64,000 nt of DNA from Luteolibacter sp. (GTDB taxonomy: Bacteria > Verrucomicrobiota > Verrucomicrobiia > Verrucomicrobiales > Akkermansiaceae): positions 1 to 64,000 of the forward strand of contig JAUYNL010000030.1 of the NCBI GenBank assembly GCA_030696085.1, written 5' to 3'. This document shows, piece by piece, positions 18,786-28,700 of this stretch. Under the pieces are notes generated by a model. The model searched no databases and was not told the DNA's origin. It was given only the letters and a program-made list of their open reading frames with translations. A program made the translations under genes and the position numbers. Every line of letters begins with the position of its first letter. Position 1 is the first letter of the stretch.

Positions 18786-18825
18786 TGGCCCAGGTAAAAA
18801 CGCCGACACACCGGAAACCACCGCC

Positions 18826-20106
18826 ATGCTCCTCATCCAAAACGCCCGCATCGCCTCCGAAAACCCGCCCGCGCTCATCGAGGGGGATGTATTGCTCTCC
18901 GAGGGAAGGATTCAGGCGATTGGCAAAGGTCTGGCTGCTCCGGATGGCACCCGTGTGATTGACGCCTGCCGCCGTATCCTGCTGCCCGGCATGTTCGATG
19001 CCCACGTGCATTTCCGCGAACCGGGTTTCGAAGCCAAGGAAACCATCGCCACCGGTTCCGAGGCCGCCATCAACGGCGGCATCACCGGTGTGGTGATGAT
19101 GCCCAACACCAGCCCCGCCATCGACTCCGCTACCGTCGTCGGCCATGTGCTCGGCATCGCGAGGCGCACCGCGCGCATCCCGGTGTTCACCTCCGGCTGC
19201 GTGACCAAGGGCCGTGCGGGAAAAGAGCTCGCAGGCATCGATGGCATGCGCAATTTCGGTGTCAGAATGCTCACCGACGATGGCGACACTACCGGCGATC
19301 CGGCGGTGCTGATGCGTGCCATGCAATACGCCACCGAATTCGGCATGTTCTTCGCCAGTCATTGCGAGGTTCCCGAGCTCGCCGGTCCGCGGGCGCTCAA
19401 CGAAGGCGCGATGAGCTACCGCCTCGGCATCAAGGGCTCGCCCGCCTGCGCCGAGGAAATCATTATCGACCGCGATATCCGCCTCGCCCACGCCACCGGA
19501 GCCCACATCCACATCCAGCACGTCTCCAGCAAGCTAGGCATGGAAACCATCCGCTGGTGGAAATCCCGCGGCGATGTGAGAGTCACCGCCGAGGTCTCGC
19601 CGCATCATCTGCTTTTCAACGACGAGGATATCGGCGACTACGACACCCACTACAAGATGAACCCGCCGCTGCGCACCAGGGCGGACAACGAGGCTTTGCT
19701 GGAAGGATTGATCGACGGCACCATCGATCTCATCGCCACCGACCACGCGCCACACACGCCCTTCGAGAAATCCCAGGACTTCGTCAGCGCTCCCAACGGC
19801 ATCACCGGCCTCGATACAGCTCTCGTTTCGCTCCATCACCACTTCGTCGCCACCGGGAAATTCGGCTGGGATCTCATCGTGAAACGATTCTCAGCGGAGC
19901 CCCGGCGCTTCATGGGACTGCCCGCCGTTTCCATCGGGCAAGGCCAGCCCGCCGATCTCATCCTCTTCGATCCCGATAGGGAAACGACCTTCACTGCGGA
20001 CTTTATGAAATCGAAGTCGAGCAACACGCCCTTCCTCGACAAAACGCTCAGAGGCAGTGTGGACCTCGTGGTGTTGGGTGAAAACGTGCTTCTGGAACGG
20101 CCATAA
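18826..20106 (+). CDS. pyrC: Dihydroorotase (class I)
   Basis: 426 residues from the ATG at 18826, where the beta-sandwich N-terminus MLLIQNARIASE begins; a longer frame overlaps transketolase. It closes carbamoyl aspartate to dihydroorotate in pyrimidine synthesis. The zinc ligands H60 and H62 are in MFDAHVHFREPG. An aspartate pair appears in LTDDGDTTGD, as in class I enzymes that use Asp in place of a carboxylated Lys. The catalytic aspartate is in LIATDHAPHTPFEK. The class I length and the REPG motif separate it from allantoinase, although an inactive PyrC-like paralogue cannot be fully excluded. Confidence 0.92.
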   Translation: MLLIQNARIASENPPALIEGDVLLSEGRIQAIGKGLAAPDGTRVIDACRRILLPGMFDAHVHFREPGFEAKETIATGSEAAINGGITGVVMMPNTSPAIDSATVVGHVLGIARRTARIPVFTSGCVTKGRAGKELAGIDGMRNFGVRMLTDDGDTTGDPAVLMRAMQYATEFGMFFASHCEVPELAGPRALNEGAMSYRLGIKGSPACAEEIIIDRDIRLAHATGAHIHIQHVSSKLGMETIRWWKSRGDVRVTAEVSPHHLLFNDEDIGDYDTHYKMNPPLRTRADNEALLEGLIDGTIDLIATDHAPHTPFEKSQDFVSAPNGITGLDTALVSLHHHFVATGKFGWDLIVKRFSAEPRRFMGLPAVSIGQGQPADLILFDPDRETTFTADFMKSKSSNTPFLDKTLRGSVDLVVLGENVLLERP

Positions 20107-20124
20107 GCCTCGTTTGCTCACTGA

Positions 20125-20943
20125 ATGAAAACCGAACGCGCCGATGCCTTGATGGTCGCCCGCGGCCTGTGTGACTCCCGCGAACAGGCGAAACGCCTGA
20201 TCCTCGCCGGTGAAGTCCGTTGTGGAGACCGCGTCATCGACAAACCCAGCAGCAAGCTCGCCTTGGACACGCCCATCGATATCAAGGAGCGGCCCCGCTT
20301 CGTCGGCCGCGGCGGATTCAAGCTCGAGGCCGCGCTCGATGCCTTCCAGATCGATCCCGCCGGCTGGACCTGCATCGATGTCGGTGCCTCCACCGGCGGC
20401 TTCACAGATTGCCTGCTTCAGCGCGGAGCCGCCCGCGTCCATGCCGTGGATGTCGGCACCAACCAGCTCGTCTGGAAACTCCGCAACGATCCGCGCGTGG
20501 TGGTCAGGGAGCAATTCAATGCCCGCCACATGACCCCGGAGGACATTGGGGAAAAAGTCCGCCTCGCCGTGATGGATCTCTCTTTCATCTCGCTCACCAA
20601 GGTGCTGCCGGCCGTGTTTCCATTGCTCGATGAGCAGGGGGCCATCGTCTGCCTCATCAAGCCGCAGTTTGAACTGGAGCGTGAGGACATTTCAAAAGGC
20701 GGCATCGTCCGCGATCCCGCGCTGCATGATCGCGCGGTGGAAAAAATCCACCGCTTCGTCACCGGAGATCTCGGCCATGGCTGGCTGGGGCTCATCCCGT
20801 CGCCGATCACCGGCATGGATGGGAATCGGGAGTTTCTCGCCTGCCTGTCCCCCGGCCCCGCCTTTTCAGGTGGTTTCCTGCGCACAGGCTACTATGGTCT
20901 TGTCGAAGCGGCAGCCCCGAACCAGAATGAACCGAATGACTGA
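20125..20943 (+). CDS. tlyA: TlyA-family rRNA (cytidine-2'-O)-methyltransferase
   Basis: 272 residues. An N-terminal S4 RNA-binding domain (RADALMVARGLCDSREQAKR ... AGEVRCGD) occupies about the first 65 residues. A linker with RPRFVGRGGFKLEAAL leads into an FtsJ-like Rossmann methyltransferase domain. The SAM motif is CIDVGASTGGFTDCLLQRGA, followed by acidic VHAVDVGTNQLVWKL, the PPxY-like catalytic strand AVMDLSFISLTKVLP and LIKPQFELERED. The family 2'-O-methylates cytidines in 16S/23S rRNA; older annotations call it hemolysin A. The stop at 20941 overlaps the start of the next gene by 8 bp. Confidence 0.93.
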   Translation: MKTERADALMVARGLCDSREQAKRLILAGEVRCGDRVIDKPSSKLALDTPIDIKERPRFVGRGGFKLEAALDAFQIDPAGWTCIDVGASTGGFTDCLLQRGAARVHAVDVGTNQLVWKLRNDPRVVVREQFNARHMTPEDIGEKVRLAVMDLSFISLTKVLPAVFPLLDEQGAIVCLIKPQFELEREDISKGGIVRDPALHDRAVEKIHRFVTGDLGHGWLGLIPSPITGMDGNREFLACLSPGPAFSGGFLRTGYYGLVEAAAPNQNEPND

Positions 20944-22375
20944 AGATTTTTCAAGTTCTCCGATCGCCGATGCGTCGATGCTGCCACCCATCATCCAAGG
21001 TGGGATGGGGGTGGGCGTTTCCGGTTGGTGTCTTGCACGGGCGGTGGCTCAACTCGGCCAGCTCGGAGTGGTTTCAGGCACGGCGCTGGACTTGCTGCTC
21101 ACCCGCCAGCTCCAACTCGGCGATCCAGGCGGCAATCTGCGGCGCGCTCTTGCCGCGTTTCCCTATCCGGAAATCGCCGCCCGCATTCTGGATCGTTACT
21201 TCATTCCCGGCGGAAAGGCCCCCGAAGCCCCGTTCAAGACTCCTCAAATGATTTCCCATGAACCGGGCCGTCCGACTCGCGAACTGGTCATCGCCTCCTC
21301 CTTCGTCGCCATTCATCTCGCCAAGGAAGGTCACACTGGCGTGGTCGGCCTCAATCTCCTGGAAAAAATCCAAACTCCCACCCTGCTCGCGCTCTATGGA
21401 GCCATCCTCGCCGGCGTGAACGTGGTGCTCATGGGCGCCGGCATCCCGCGCCAGATCCCCAAAATCCTCGATGATCTCGCCGCGGGCCAACCCGCCGAGA
21501 TGCGCCTCGATGTCACGGGCGGCACCGAACCGGTCTTCATCCGCGTCGATCCCTCGGAATTTGGCCCGCTGCCCGCGCTCACTCGTCCATTTTTCCTCGC
21601 CATCGTCTCCTCGCCGGTGCTCGCCGAAAACCTCCGCCGCAAAGCCTCGGGCCGGGTCGATGGATTCGTCGTGGAAGCCGCCATCGCCGGCGGTCACAAC
21701 GCGCCGCCGCGCGGCCCGATGCAACTCACGCCCGAGGGCGAGCCCATCTACGGCGAGCGCGACCGGATCGATCCCGCGAAGTTCGTGGAAATCGGCCTGC
21801 CGTTCTGGCTGGCCGGCGGCTACGGCCGCATCGGCAAACTCCGCGAAGCCCGTGCGCTCGGTGCCCAGGGCATCCAGGTCGGCACCGCCTTCGCATTCTG
21901 CGAGGAGTCCGGCTTCGAACCCGAAATCAAGGCGAACATCATTTCTGCGGTGAAACGCGGCGATCTGAAGATCCACACCGACGCCGTCGCCTCGCCCACC
22001 GGCTTTCCCTTCAAGGTCGCGCAGGTCCAGGGCAGCATCGCCGATCCCGCCGTCTATCAGGAACGCGGCCGCGTCTGCGATCTCGGCGTGCTGCGCGAGA
22101 CCTATCAGAAACCGGACGGAGGCATCGGTTTCCGCTGCTCCGCCGAGCCGGAGGATATTTATATCTCGAAAGGCGGTGATCCCACCCAGACTGCGGGCCG
22201 CATGTGCCTGTGCAACTCGCTTTGCGCGTCCGCCGGCATCGCCCAGATCCGCGATGGCGACAAGGAGCCGCAACTCATCACCATCGGCGATGATCTGGAA
22301 GCCGTGCGCGAATCCCTGCTCGCCGGCCGCGACAGCTACACCGCCGCAGACGTGATCGAGCGCCTGCTGGCATAA
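20936..22375 (+). CDS. Nitronate monooxygenase (2-nitropropane dioxygenase family)
   Basis: 479 residues from the ATG at 20936; another in-frame ATG lies at 20927. The FMN-binding TIM barrel is indicated by IIQGGMGVGVSGWCLARAVA at the N-terminus and GVVSGTALDL. Later motifs are GHTGVVGLNLLEKIQTP, NVVLMGAGIPRQIPKI, VVEAAIAGGHNAPPRG, PFWLAGGYGRIGKLREARAL and GAQGIQVGTAFAFCEES. It would oxidise alkyl nitronates or act on another flavin substrate. The length exceeds typical class I NMOs (about 350), with a C-terminal extension bearing a cysteine cluster (RMCLCNSLCASAGIAQ). It may be coupled to tlyA translation. Confidence 0.85.
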   Translation: MTEDFSSSPIADASMLPPIIQGGMGVGVSGWCLARAVAQLGQLGVVSGTALDLLLTRQLQLGDPGGNLRRALAAFPYPEIAARILDRYFIPGGKAPEAPFKTPQMISHEPGRPTRELVIASSFVAIHLAKEGHTGVVGLNLLEKIQTPTLLALYGAILAGVNVVLMGAGIPRQIPKILDDLAAGQPAEMRLDVTGGTEPVFIRVDPSEFGPLPALTRPFFLAIVSSPVLAENLRRKASGRVDGFVVEAAIAGGHNAPPRGPMQLTPEGEPIYGERDRIDPAKFVEIGLPFWLAGGYGRIGKLREARALGAQGIQVGTAFAFCEESGFEPEIKANIISAVKRGDLKIHTDAVASPTGFPFKVAQVQGSIADPAVYQERGRVCDLGVLRETYQKPDGGIGFRCSAEPEDIYISKGGDPTQTAGRMCLCNSLCASAGIAQIRDGDKEPQLITIGDDLEAVRESLLAGRDSYTAADVIERLLA

Positions 22376-22386
22376 TCGCCGGGCAC

Positions 22387-23127
22387 TCAGGGACGAAACA
22401 GCGGGAAACGCGCCGCCGGATTCACTTCGGCGGGCGGCTCGATGCCGAAGGTGACGTCGTCGCCCACCCGATACGGGCCGTAGGCGATGGGGATCACCGT
22501 CAGGCAGACCATCGGATCATCGCCATCGAGCACCCGTTCCACATGGATGATTGCCGCACAGTTCGGGCTCTTTTTCACTGAAAGAATGTCGTCCTTGCGG
22601 AATTCCCGGGCGGCGGTGGTCTCGTGGGTGGGAAAGACATAATCGATCAGCACCGGATAGGGTGAGGGTTTGGTGAAATCATCGGGTTTCACCAGCGCTC
22701 TCGCGCGGATGACGAATCCCTGCCTGATGAAATCGGCGGGCCCCAGCTCGCGGATCATTTCCACCTGATAGTCACCCTCAATGTAGGTCAGGGCCAGCGG
22801 GCGCTCGAAGTTGGTCAGGTAGTTGCGCATCAGGCGCGAGTTGAAGCGTGTGAGTTGATTGCCCGTGAGCGGGAAAAACCGGCTGTAGAGCCCCTTCGGA
22901 TCGAGCAGGTTGCCGTTTGGCACGTCCAGCACGGTGTGGCGCTTGAGTTCCGGCAGGCGGCCGATCCTGCGCAGGATCTCATGGTTGCGCGGGATCTCGG
23001 GATTGCCGAAAACGTGCAGGCAGACCATCCAGCTCACCACTGCGAAACACAGCGCGAGCGCATTGGCCAGCAGCCACCAGAAATACGCCGGGCGGCGGGG
23101 CGGTTCGATTTCGATGGCGCGTGGCAC
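22387..23127 (-). CDS. Membrane-anchored protein of unknown function
   Basis: 246 residues with a GTG start at 23127. A short basic N-terminus (RRPAYF) precedes one transmembrane segment at about residues 16-38 (WWLLANALALCFAVVSWMVC). The remaining 200 residues form a probable beta-rich extracytoplasmic domain with the pieces LALTYIEGDYQVEMIRELG and PIAYGPYRVGDDVTFG. I recognise no family. It is convergent with the nitronate monooxygenase (11 bp apart) and lies 28 bp downstream of the IscA-like gene on the same strand. Confidence 0.6.
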   Translation of the reverse strand: MPRAIEIEPPRRPAYFWWLLANALALCFAVVSWMVCLHVFGNPEIPRNHEILRRIGRLPELKRHTVLDVPNGNLLDPKGLYSRFFPLTGNQLTRFNSRLMRNYLTNFERPLALTYIEGDYQVEMIRELGPADFIRQGFVIRARALVKPDDFTKPSPYPVLIDYVFPTHETTAAREFRKDDILSVKKSPNCAAIIHVERVLDGDDPMVCLTVIPIAYGPYRVGDDVTFGIEPPAEVNPAARFPLFRP

Positions 23128-23155
23128 GGCGGATTCTCAGGGGGGGGCAGGAATT

Positions 23156-23530
23156 TCAGCAGACCTCGCCGAAGACCTCTGCGGCAGGCGTTCCGGTGGT
23201 TTCGTCGGCCGTCTCAAACGAGGTGCCGCAGCCGCAGGAGCGGGCGGCGTTTGGATTATGAACCTTGAAACCGGCGTCCGTCAGATCGTCCGAGTAATCC
23301 ACTTCACAGCCCTCCAGGCGGGCCAGGCTGTCGCCCGCCACGATCAGGCGCGCGGGGCCGGATTCCACCACCACGTCGCCGGGCTCCGGCTCCGCCACCT
23401 TCATTTCATACTGCCAGCCGGCGCAACCGCCGCGGCGCACGGCCAGTCGCAGGCCCGTCACGGGCGAGGTCGCACGGCTGACGAGCAGTTTTCCAAGTTC
23501 TTCAGCAGCTCTGTCGGTGAGAATCATCAT
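23156..23530 (-). CDS. A-type iron-sulfur carrier (IscA/ErpA/HesB family)
   Basis: About 124 residues from adjacent ATGs at 23530 and 23527 (MMILTDRAAEELGKLL). The three metal-binding cysteines of the family are present: one in LRLAVRRGGCAGWQYEM and two in the C-terminal RSCGCGTSFE. The DLTDAGFKVHNPNAARSCGC segment is typical. It delivers Fe-S clusters to apoproteins in the cytoplasm. An extra tail of about 17 residues follows the CGCG motif. It is divergent from rpoD across about 225 bp. No other isc or suf genes are in the window. Confidence 0.9.
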   Translation of the reverse strand: MMILTDRAAEELGKLLVSRATSPVTGLRLAVRRGGCAGWQYEMKVAEPEPGDVVVESGPARLIVAGDSLARLEGCEVDYSDDLTDAGFKVHNPNAARSCGCGTSFETADETTGTPAAEVFGEVC

Positions 23531-23755
23531 GGCGCGAGCACAAGCTAGACTTGTTTCCCGCGATTTGAAACCGCAAATCCATCGGCTGCCAACAGCCATC
23601 TGATATCCGCCGAAGGACCCGGGTCCGCAAAAATTGAGAATGGACTTGACGGGCTGGATCTCCGCCTTTTCAGTCCGCCCGCCTGCGGTTTTTCCGCCGT
23701 GCCCATAACATGGGCGGGGTGTATCCACAGTTCCCGACTTAAGCGCATTATTTCC

Positions 23756-25669
23756 ATGTCCTCTTCCAAACCTTCTCCGAAGAAAACCGCCCCCAAGGCC
23801 CAGGCCGAACCCACGAAAAACAAGACCGCCAAGACAGGCAAGGATGCCGCGAAAAGCGCGAAACCACAGCCGAAATCTCCCGCCAAGACCGCTCCCACAA
23901 AGACCGCTCCCGCCAAGACCGCTCCCACCAAGACCGCTCCCGCCAAGACCGTTCCCGCCAAGGCTGAGACTGCCAAGGCCACGTCCGCCAAGGCTCCGAA
24001 GGAAGTCAAATCGACCGGGGAAACCAAGGCTTCCGCCAAGTCCGATTCCAACAAACGCCGCATCGATACTCCTGAAATCCAGGAAAAGATCCGCGAGCTT
24101 ATCAAGCTCGCCAAGGAACAGGACTATCTCACTTTTGACGACATCAACGACATTCTTCCTAACGACCTCGTCGATCCAGAAGACGTCGAGGCCATCATGG
24201 AGCGGCTCCGCAACATGGAGTTCGACATCATCGACGCCTCCGAGGTGGACCGCTACAAGGACAAGAAGCGCGATGACGACAGCGGCGACGAAGAGGACCT
24301 CAAGGCCGACCAGAAACTCGACATCCTTGATGACCCCGTCCGCATGTATCTCAAGCAGATGGGCCAGGTCCCGCTGCTTACCCGCGAGCAGGAAGTTGAG
24401 ATTTCAAAACGCATCGAGGACGCCGAAATCGAAGTCGCCCGCCATCTCCATCTGTTCGGTTTCGTCACCGATTCCTATCTTGAACTCGCCGACAAGCTCA
24501 ACAAGGGCAAGGAGCGCTTCGACCGCGTGATCCTCGATAAGAAGATCGAATCCCGCGAGCGCTACATGAAGGGTCTGCCAAAACTTTGCGACCAGTTGAA
24601 GCAGCTTCACCACGAAAACGACGACTTGTTCCGCCAGCTCTCCGCCAAGAACCCGCGCGGCAAGAAAAAGCTGGAGGAGGATTTCCAGAAGAACCTGCAA
24701 ACCCTCAACCGCGTTTACACACGCTTCTATTACAAACAGAAAGTCGTCGAGGACTTCTGCGAACAGGTGAACGACTACATGCAGAAGTTCTGGAAGTATG
24801 GCCGCAAGCTCCAGGGCGATCCGGAGGACAAGGAATTTCTGACCAAGATGCGCGAGGTCCAGCAGCGCTCGTGGCACAATCCCGATACCGTCGAGGAGTC
24901 CAACCGCCTGCTCAAGCACTGGCTCAAGGAAGCGCTCAAGGCGAAAACCGAAATGGTCGAGGCCAACCTGCGCCTCGTCATTTCCATCGCCAAGAAATAC
25001 ACCAACCGCGGCCTCTCATTCCTCGACCTCATCCAGGAAGGCAACATGGGCCTGATGAAGGCGGTCGAGAAATTCGAATACCGCCGCGGATATAAGTTTT
25101 CCACTTATGCCACCTGGTGGATCCGCCAGGCAATCACCCGCTCCATCGCCGATCAGGCCCGCACGATCCGCATCCCGGTCCACATGATCGAGACGATCAA
25201 CAAGCTGATGCGCGTGCAGAAACAACTCGTCCAGGAATATGGCCGAGAGCCGTCACCGGAGGAAATCGCCGAGGAAATCCACCTTCCCGTCGAGCGTGTC
25301 CGCGCCGTGCTCAAGATGGCCCAGCAACCTATCAGTTTGCAGGCTCCAGTCGGTGATTCGGACGACACCTCGTTCGGCGACTTCATCGAAGACAAGGCCG
25401 CCGACAACCCGATGGAGGAGGCCGGCTTCTCGATGCTCAAGGACAAGATCAAGGACGTGCTCGATACACTCACCGAACGCGAGCGCGAAGTCCTCGAACA
25501 ACGCTTCGGCCTCAAGGACGGCTACAGCCGCACGCTGGAGGAAGTCGGCCGCCAGTTCCAGGTCACCCGCGAGCGCATCCGCCAGATCGAAGCCAAGGCC
25601 CTGCGGAAAATGCGCCACCCCACCCGCATCCGGAAGCTCGAAGGCTTCATCGAGCTGCCGGGGGCGTGA
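23756..25669 (+). CDS. rpoD: Primary RNA polymerase sigma factor RpoD
   Basis: 637 residues from the ATG at 23756. After a Lys/Ala/Pro/Thr-rich N-terminus of about 100 residues it has region 1.1-like sequence ([20 protein letters not shown]), region 1.2 ([20 protein letters not shown]), a non-conserved region, region 2 ([20 protein letters not shown], then [20 protein letters not shown] and [20 protein letters not shown]), region 3 and region 4 ([15 protein letters not shown] ... [20 protein letters not shown]). These are the hallmarks of the housekeeping sigma-70 that recognises -10/-35 promoters. The N-terminal low-complexity segment contains a perfect 15-bp tandem repeat array. Confidence 0.96.
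   Translation: MSSSKPSPKKTAPKAQAEPTKNKTAKTGKDAAKSAKPQPKSPAKTAPTKTAPAKTAPTKTAPAKTVPAKAETAKATSAKAPKEVKSTGETKASAKSDSNKRRIDTPEIQEKIRELIKLAKEQDYLTFDDINDILPNDLVDPEDVEAIMERLRNMEFDIIDASEVDRYKDKKRDDDSGDEEDLKADQKLDILDDPVRMYLKQMGQVPLLTREQEVEISKRIEDAEIEVARHLHLFGFVTDSYLELADKLNKGKERFDRVILDKKIESRERYMKGLPKLCDQLKQLHHENDDLFRQLSAKNPRGKKKLEEDFQKNLQTLNRVYTRFYYKQKVVEDFCEQVNDYMQKFWKYGRKLQGDPEDKEFLTKMREVQQRSWHNPDTVEESNRLLKHWLKEALKAKTEMVEANLRLVISIAKKYTNRGLSFLDLIQEGNMGLMKAVEKFEYRRGYKFSTYATWWIRQAITRSIADQARTIRIPVHMIETINKLMRVQKQLVQEYGREPSPEEIAEEIHLPVERVRAVLKMAQQPISLQAPVGDSDDTSFGDFIEDKAADNPMEEAGFSMLKDKIKDVLDTLTEREREVLEQRFGLKDGYSRTLEEVGRQFQVTRERIRQIEAKALRKMRHPTRIRKLEGFIELPGA
23885..23959 (+). repeat. Five tandem 15-bp units in rpoD
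   Basis: Five consecutive 15-bp units of the form AAGACCGCTCCCRCC start at codon 44 of rpoD and encode [10 protein letters not shown] alternating, the last being KTVPA. Degenerate KA-rich copies continue to about 24000. The near-identity of the DNA units suggests recent slippage expansion. The unit length keeps the frame. Confidence 0.9.
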
Positions 25670-25681
25670 CTCGCTGCGTTG

Positions 25682-25726
25682 AAGGAATGTGCGTAAGCAG
25701 CCCTCACTGGGCGCTCGCTATTCCTT
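25682..25726. terminator. Possible bidirectional terminator between convergent genes
   Basis: An outer inverted repeat AAGGAAT (25682-25688) / ATTCCTT (25720-25726) encloses an inner GCCC-TCACT-GGGC stem. It lies between the convergent ends of rpoD and the large exported-protein gene and overlaps the last codons of the latter. There is a large internal loop and no clear U-tract, so the call is weak. Confidence 0.25.
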
Positions 25727-28700
25727 GGTAGCCGCCTCCTTCAGGTCCTTCGCGAGGCCCTTGGTGTGTTTGAGCTTGCTCAGGAGATAGGGAAGGCGAA
25801 CGCGGAGAGTGTCGGACAGATGGGGATTCGTGGGAGAGGTCAGTCCACCGAGATGTTGCTCGAAGCTTTCAATGCTGGGTGAATCGTAAAATCTCAAAAA
25901 ACCGAGGAGCACCGGATCTTCACGTCCGGACATGGTGTCAATGACCGCGAGGATGGGCAGGGCGAGCTTTTCCCTAGCGATAAGTTCCAGGCCTGCAACG
26001 GGCAGGTATTCATCCAGCAGGTAATCGGAGGGAGGATGACGTCGCATGGTGGGAAAGCGATAGAGACCGCCCGAAACAGGTGGAGGAAACCGGCGCTGTA
26101 TCACCATGTTTGCAAGCCATTCGATGGCGGCCTCGCGCTGGCCATCCTTAAGCAGCATTTCCGCGATTTCGCCGGAGTAGTCGTCGCCCGCCCAACCGCG
26201 TCCGATGGCGATTTCCCGAAATTTCGCGGCGGCGTCCGGACTCTGCTCGCGGAAAAATGCATGCAAGCGACGGCAATCAAGGAATGAAGCTTGGGGCTGC
26301 GGCTCATCGCGACCCGAGGCACTGGGAACCGGCTCCAATTCCAGGCGCAGCAACTCGATGAGTCGCTCATGATGAGGTTTTTTGAATCGGGCCAAAACAT
26401 CCGGGATCTGGATCACCAAATGGGTGCCCATCTGCCCGGACTCTGAAAGCTCGGTGAGGAGCCTGCATGATTCCTCAAGATCAGGTGCTGCTTTTAAACT
26501 TCGGACCGCCTCGGCCAGGCTTGAAAGTTGGTCGGGACTCGGTCCGGGTGGATAAGCCTGCCCTATCGAATGGGTGCTCCCTTTGGAGTTCAACGTCACC
26601 AGCAATTTTTCCTTTCGATCTCTCCCAGCCTTCAATGCGAGGTCGGCAGCAGCGCGGCGCATCGGAGCAGGCGCATTCCCCAGCTTGGCCAATTCCTCAA
26701 TGGCGGCCGGATCGGTGGGAGGTTTGCCGTGCTTCAGGGAGATTCCGTTCGTGGCACGGAACAAAACAAAATCAGGATCCTCTCGGGTCTTGAGCATTGC
26801 CTCAACATGGGAATTCGCACGCGCCGAGGAGGCCGGATCAGGAGATTTGAGTATCCCGGTCGTGATCGCAATGTCATAGGCAGCGGCTAGCTTGCTTGTC
26901 GCGGGGAGTTGCGAGCGCAGGGCGGCGGCCCAGGACGGGGTTGCAGTCGGCACACCAAAGAAAGATGCTTCCCACAAATCGGCGAGCGCTGGATGGCGTG
27001 GTATCAGCCAGGCGGCGGGAAATAGTTCTTCCCCGAGCAGCCATCCTTCGTAATAGTCGTCGGGGCCGTAACCGACTGGAAACCCGTTAAGACCGGGAGG
27101 ACCGAACCACCAGAAGGCCCGCAACTTGGCGTGGATTTTCGCTGCTTCCTCCCGCGTTTGAACGATCCGTTGGGTGGCTTCCGATCCGAGGATTTCGCTC
27201 ATCAACTCGAAGTCCAACTTGCCACCCCGGAATTTTTCTCCCTCCGCCAGCACCTGCCGCGCAAATTCTCCTTCACGTGCCAACAAACCGGCATGCCAGC
27301 GGCGCAGCAGGTCGAACTCTGGGGCAGAAGAAGGTCGCTGACTGATCCCGAACAGAATTTGAAAGGGCAATTTCGAATGCGCCGCCACCAACGCCGCCGG
27401 TTTTTGTGGGCTTCCCAGGATGATTTCAGGCATGAACGCATAGAAGCGTTCCAGCAGTTCCTGAGGCGGCTGGCGGGGATGTGAGGAAGGAAAAGTGATG
27501 CCGCCTCCGTAAGCATCGTTCGCAGGATACTGCCAGTCGGTATTGAAAATCACATCCATGACCGGCAGGTCGAGTCCGGCTGCATCCAGGTAGCGGAGTC
27601 GGTCAGGGACGGGCAGCGCCTCGAAGTCGTCGCGGGAAAAGAGAAGTTCATGAAGTTTCCTAGAAGTCATTCGCGTGGCGAGTTGCTCAAGCGCGTAGCG
27701 CGCGACATCATCTCTCCAATACGGATAGCGATAAGCGCCACCGGAGACATCATTCAAATCTCCGGCTGGCCCCGGCCCGCCCACCCGCAGTGGCGAAGAA
27801 ACAAACGCCCGCTCCAGGCAGTCCAGCGCCGAGCGCTTCACGATAATCGAACGCCCCTGATCGTTGCGGGATGTCTGATTGAAACCCGCTAGGAAATTCA
27901 GATAGGCGTCGTCCGGATGGCGTTCGGCAAGTCGGCAGAGCGGATCAAAGGACAGATTTGCCGAGAAACTCATGACAGGTCTCAAATCGGTAATTAGACG
28001 GATGAATTCTTCGTCCCGCTCCATCCATCTTGAAAGCAAGCGGGCACGCGGCTCGTCCTCGTTCCACTTCAAAATGAATTGACGGAGCAACTCGCTGCGC
28101 TCGGCCGCACTGCCCGCACCGGATTGGATCGCATGTTCGAGAAGCCGCGCTGCTTGCGCCGTGCATCCCTCGGTTTCCACGAGCCATGCCAAGTCAGGAA
28201 CCGGGGTTCCGGCGGCGGGCGTGACCGTGGGGCTGGCCGGATCAAGCATCCGTTCCGCGATGGATCGAGTGATGGCTGATTCCCCTGCAAATTCCGCCAA
28301 CAGTGCGGTCAGAGTTCCGCGATGGAGCGCAAGATTGAGCCGTTGTGCCAAGACCGCCGACCGCCACTCACTGATCCGGCACTGTGGCTGCAGCCATGCC
28401 AGAAATCGGGCCATTTCGGAGAGATCTTCCTTTAGTAAGAACGGTTCCACTGCAAACCGGATGCGGCACTTGGGCAGCGAAGTCACCGGCCCGATTGGAG
28501 GGGCGACCGATTGGATTGAAGCGAAAACCTCTTTTGCCGCATCCTGTTTGCCATTGCGATAAAGGAGCCGCACGAGATGCACGCGATCAAAGTCACCGGC
28601 AGTATCCCGCACCAGAATCTCAAGCGCTTTCCCGTGCTCGCCCCAGAATTCATGCAGTTGGGCGGCATAGCCAGATCGCTTATCATCGGCCACGACGGGT

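Noticed and set aside
21074-22273. 399-codon minus-strand frame opposite nitronate monooxygenase
   Set aside because: The plus-strand protein has clear FMN-barrel motifs; the opposite frame has an Ala/Gly/Asp-rich random composition caused by codon bias.
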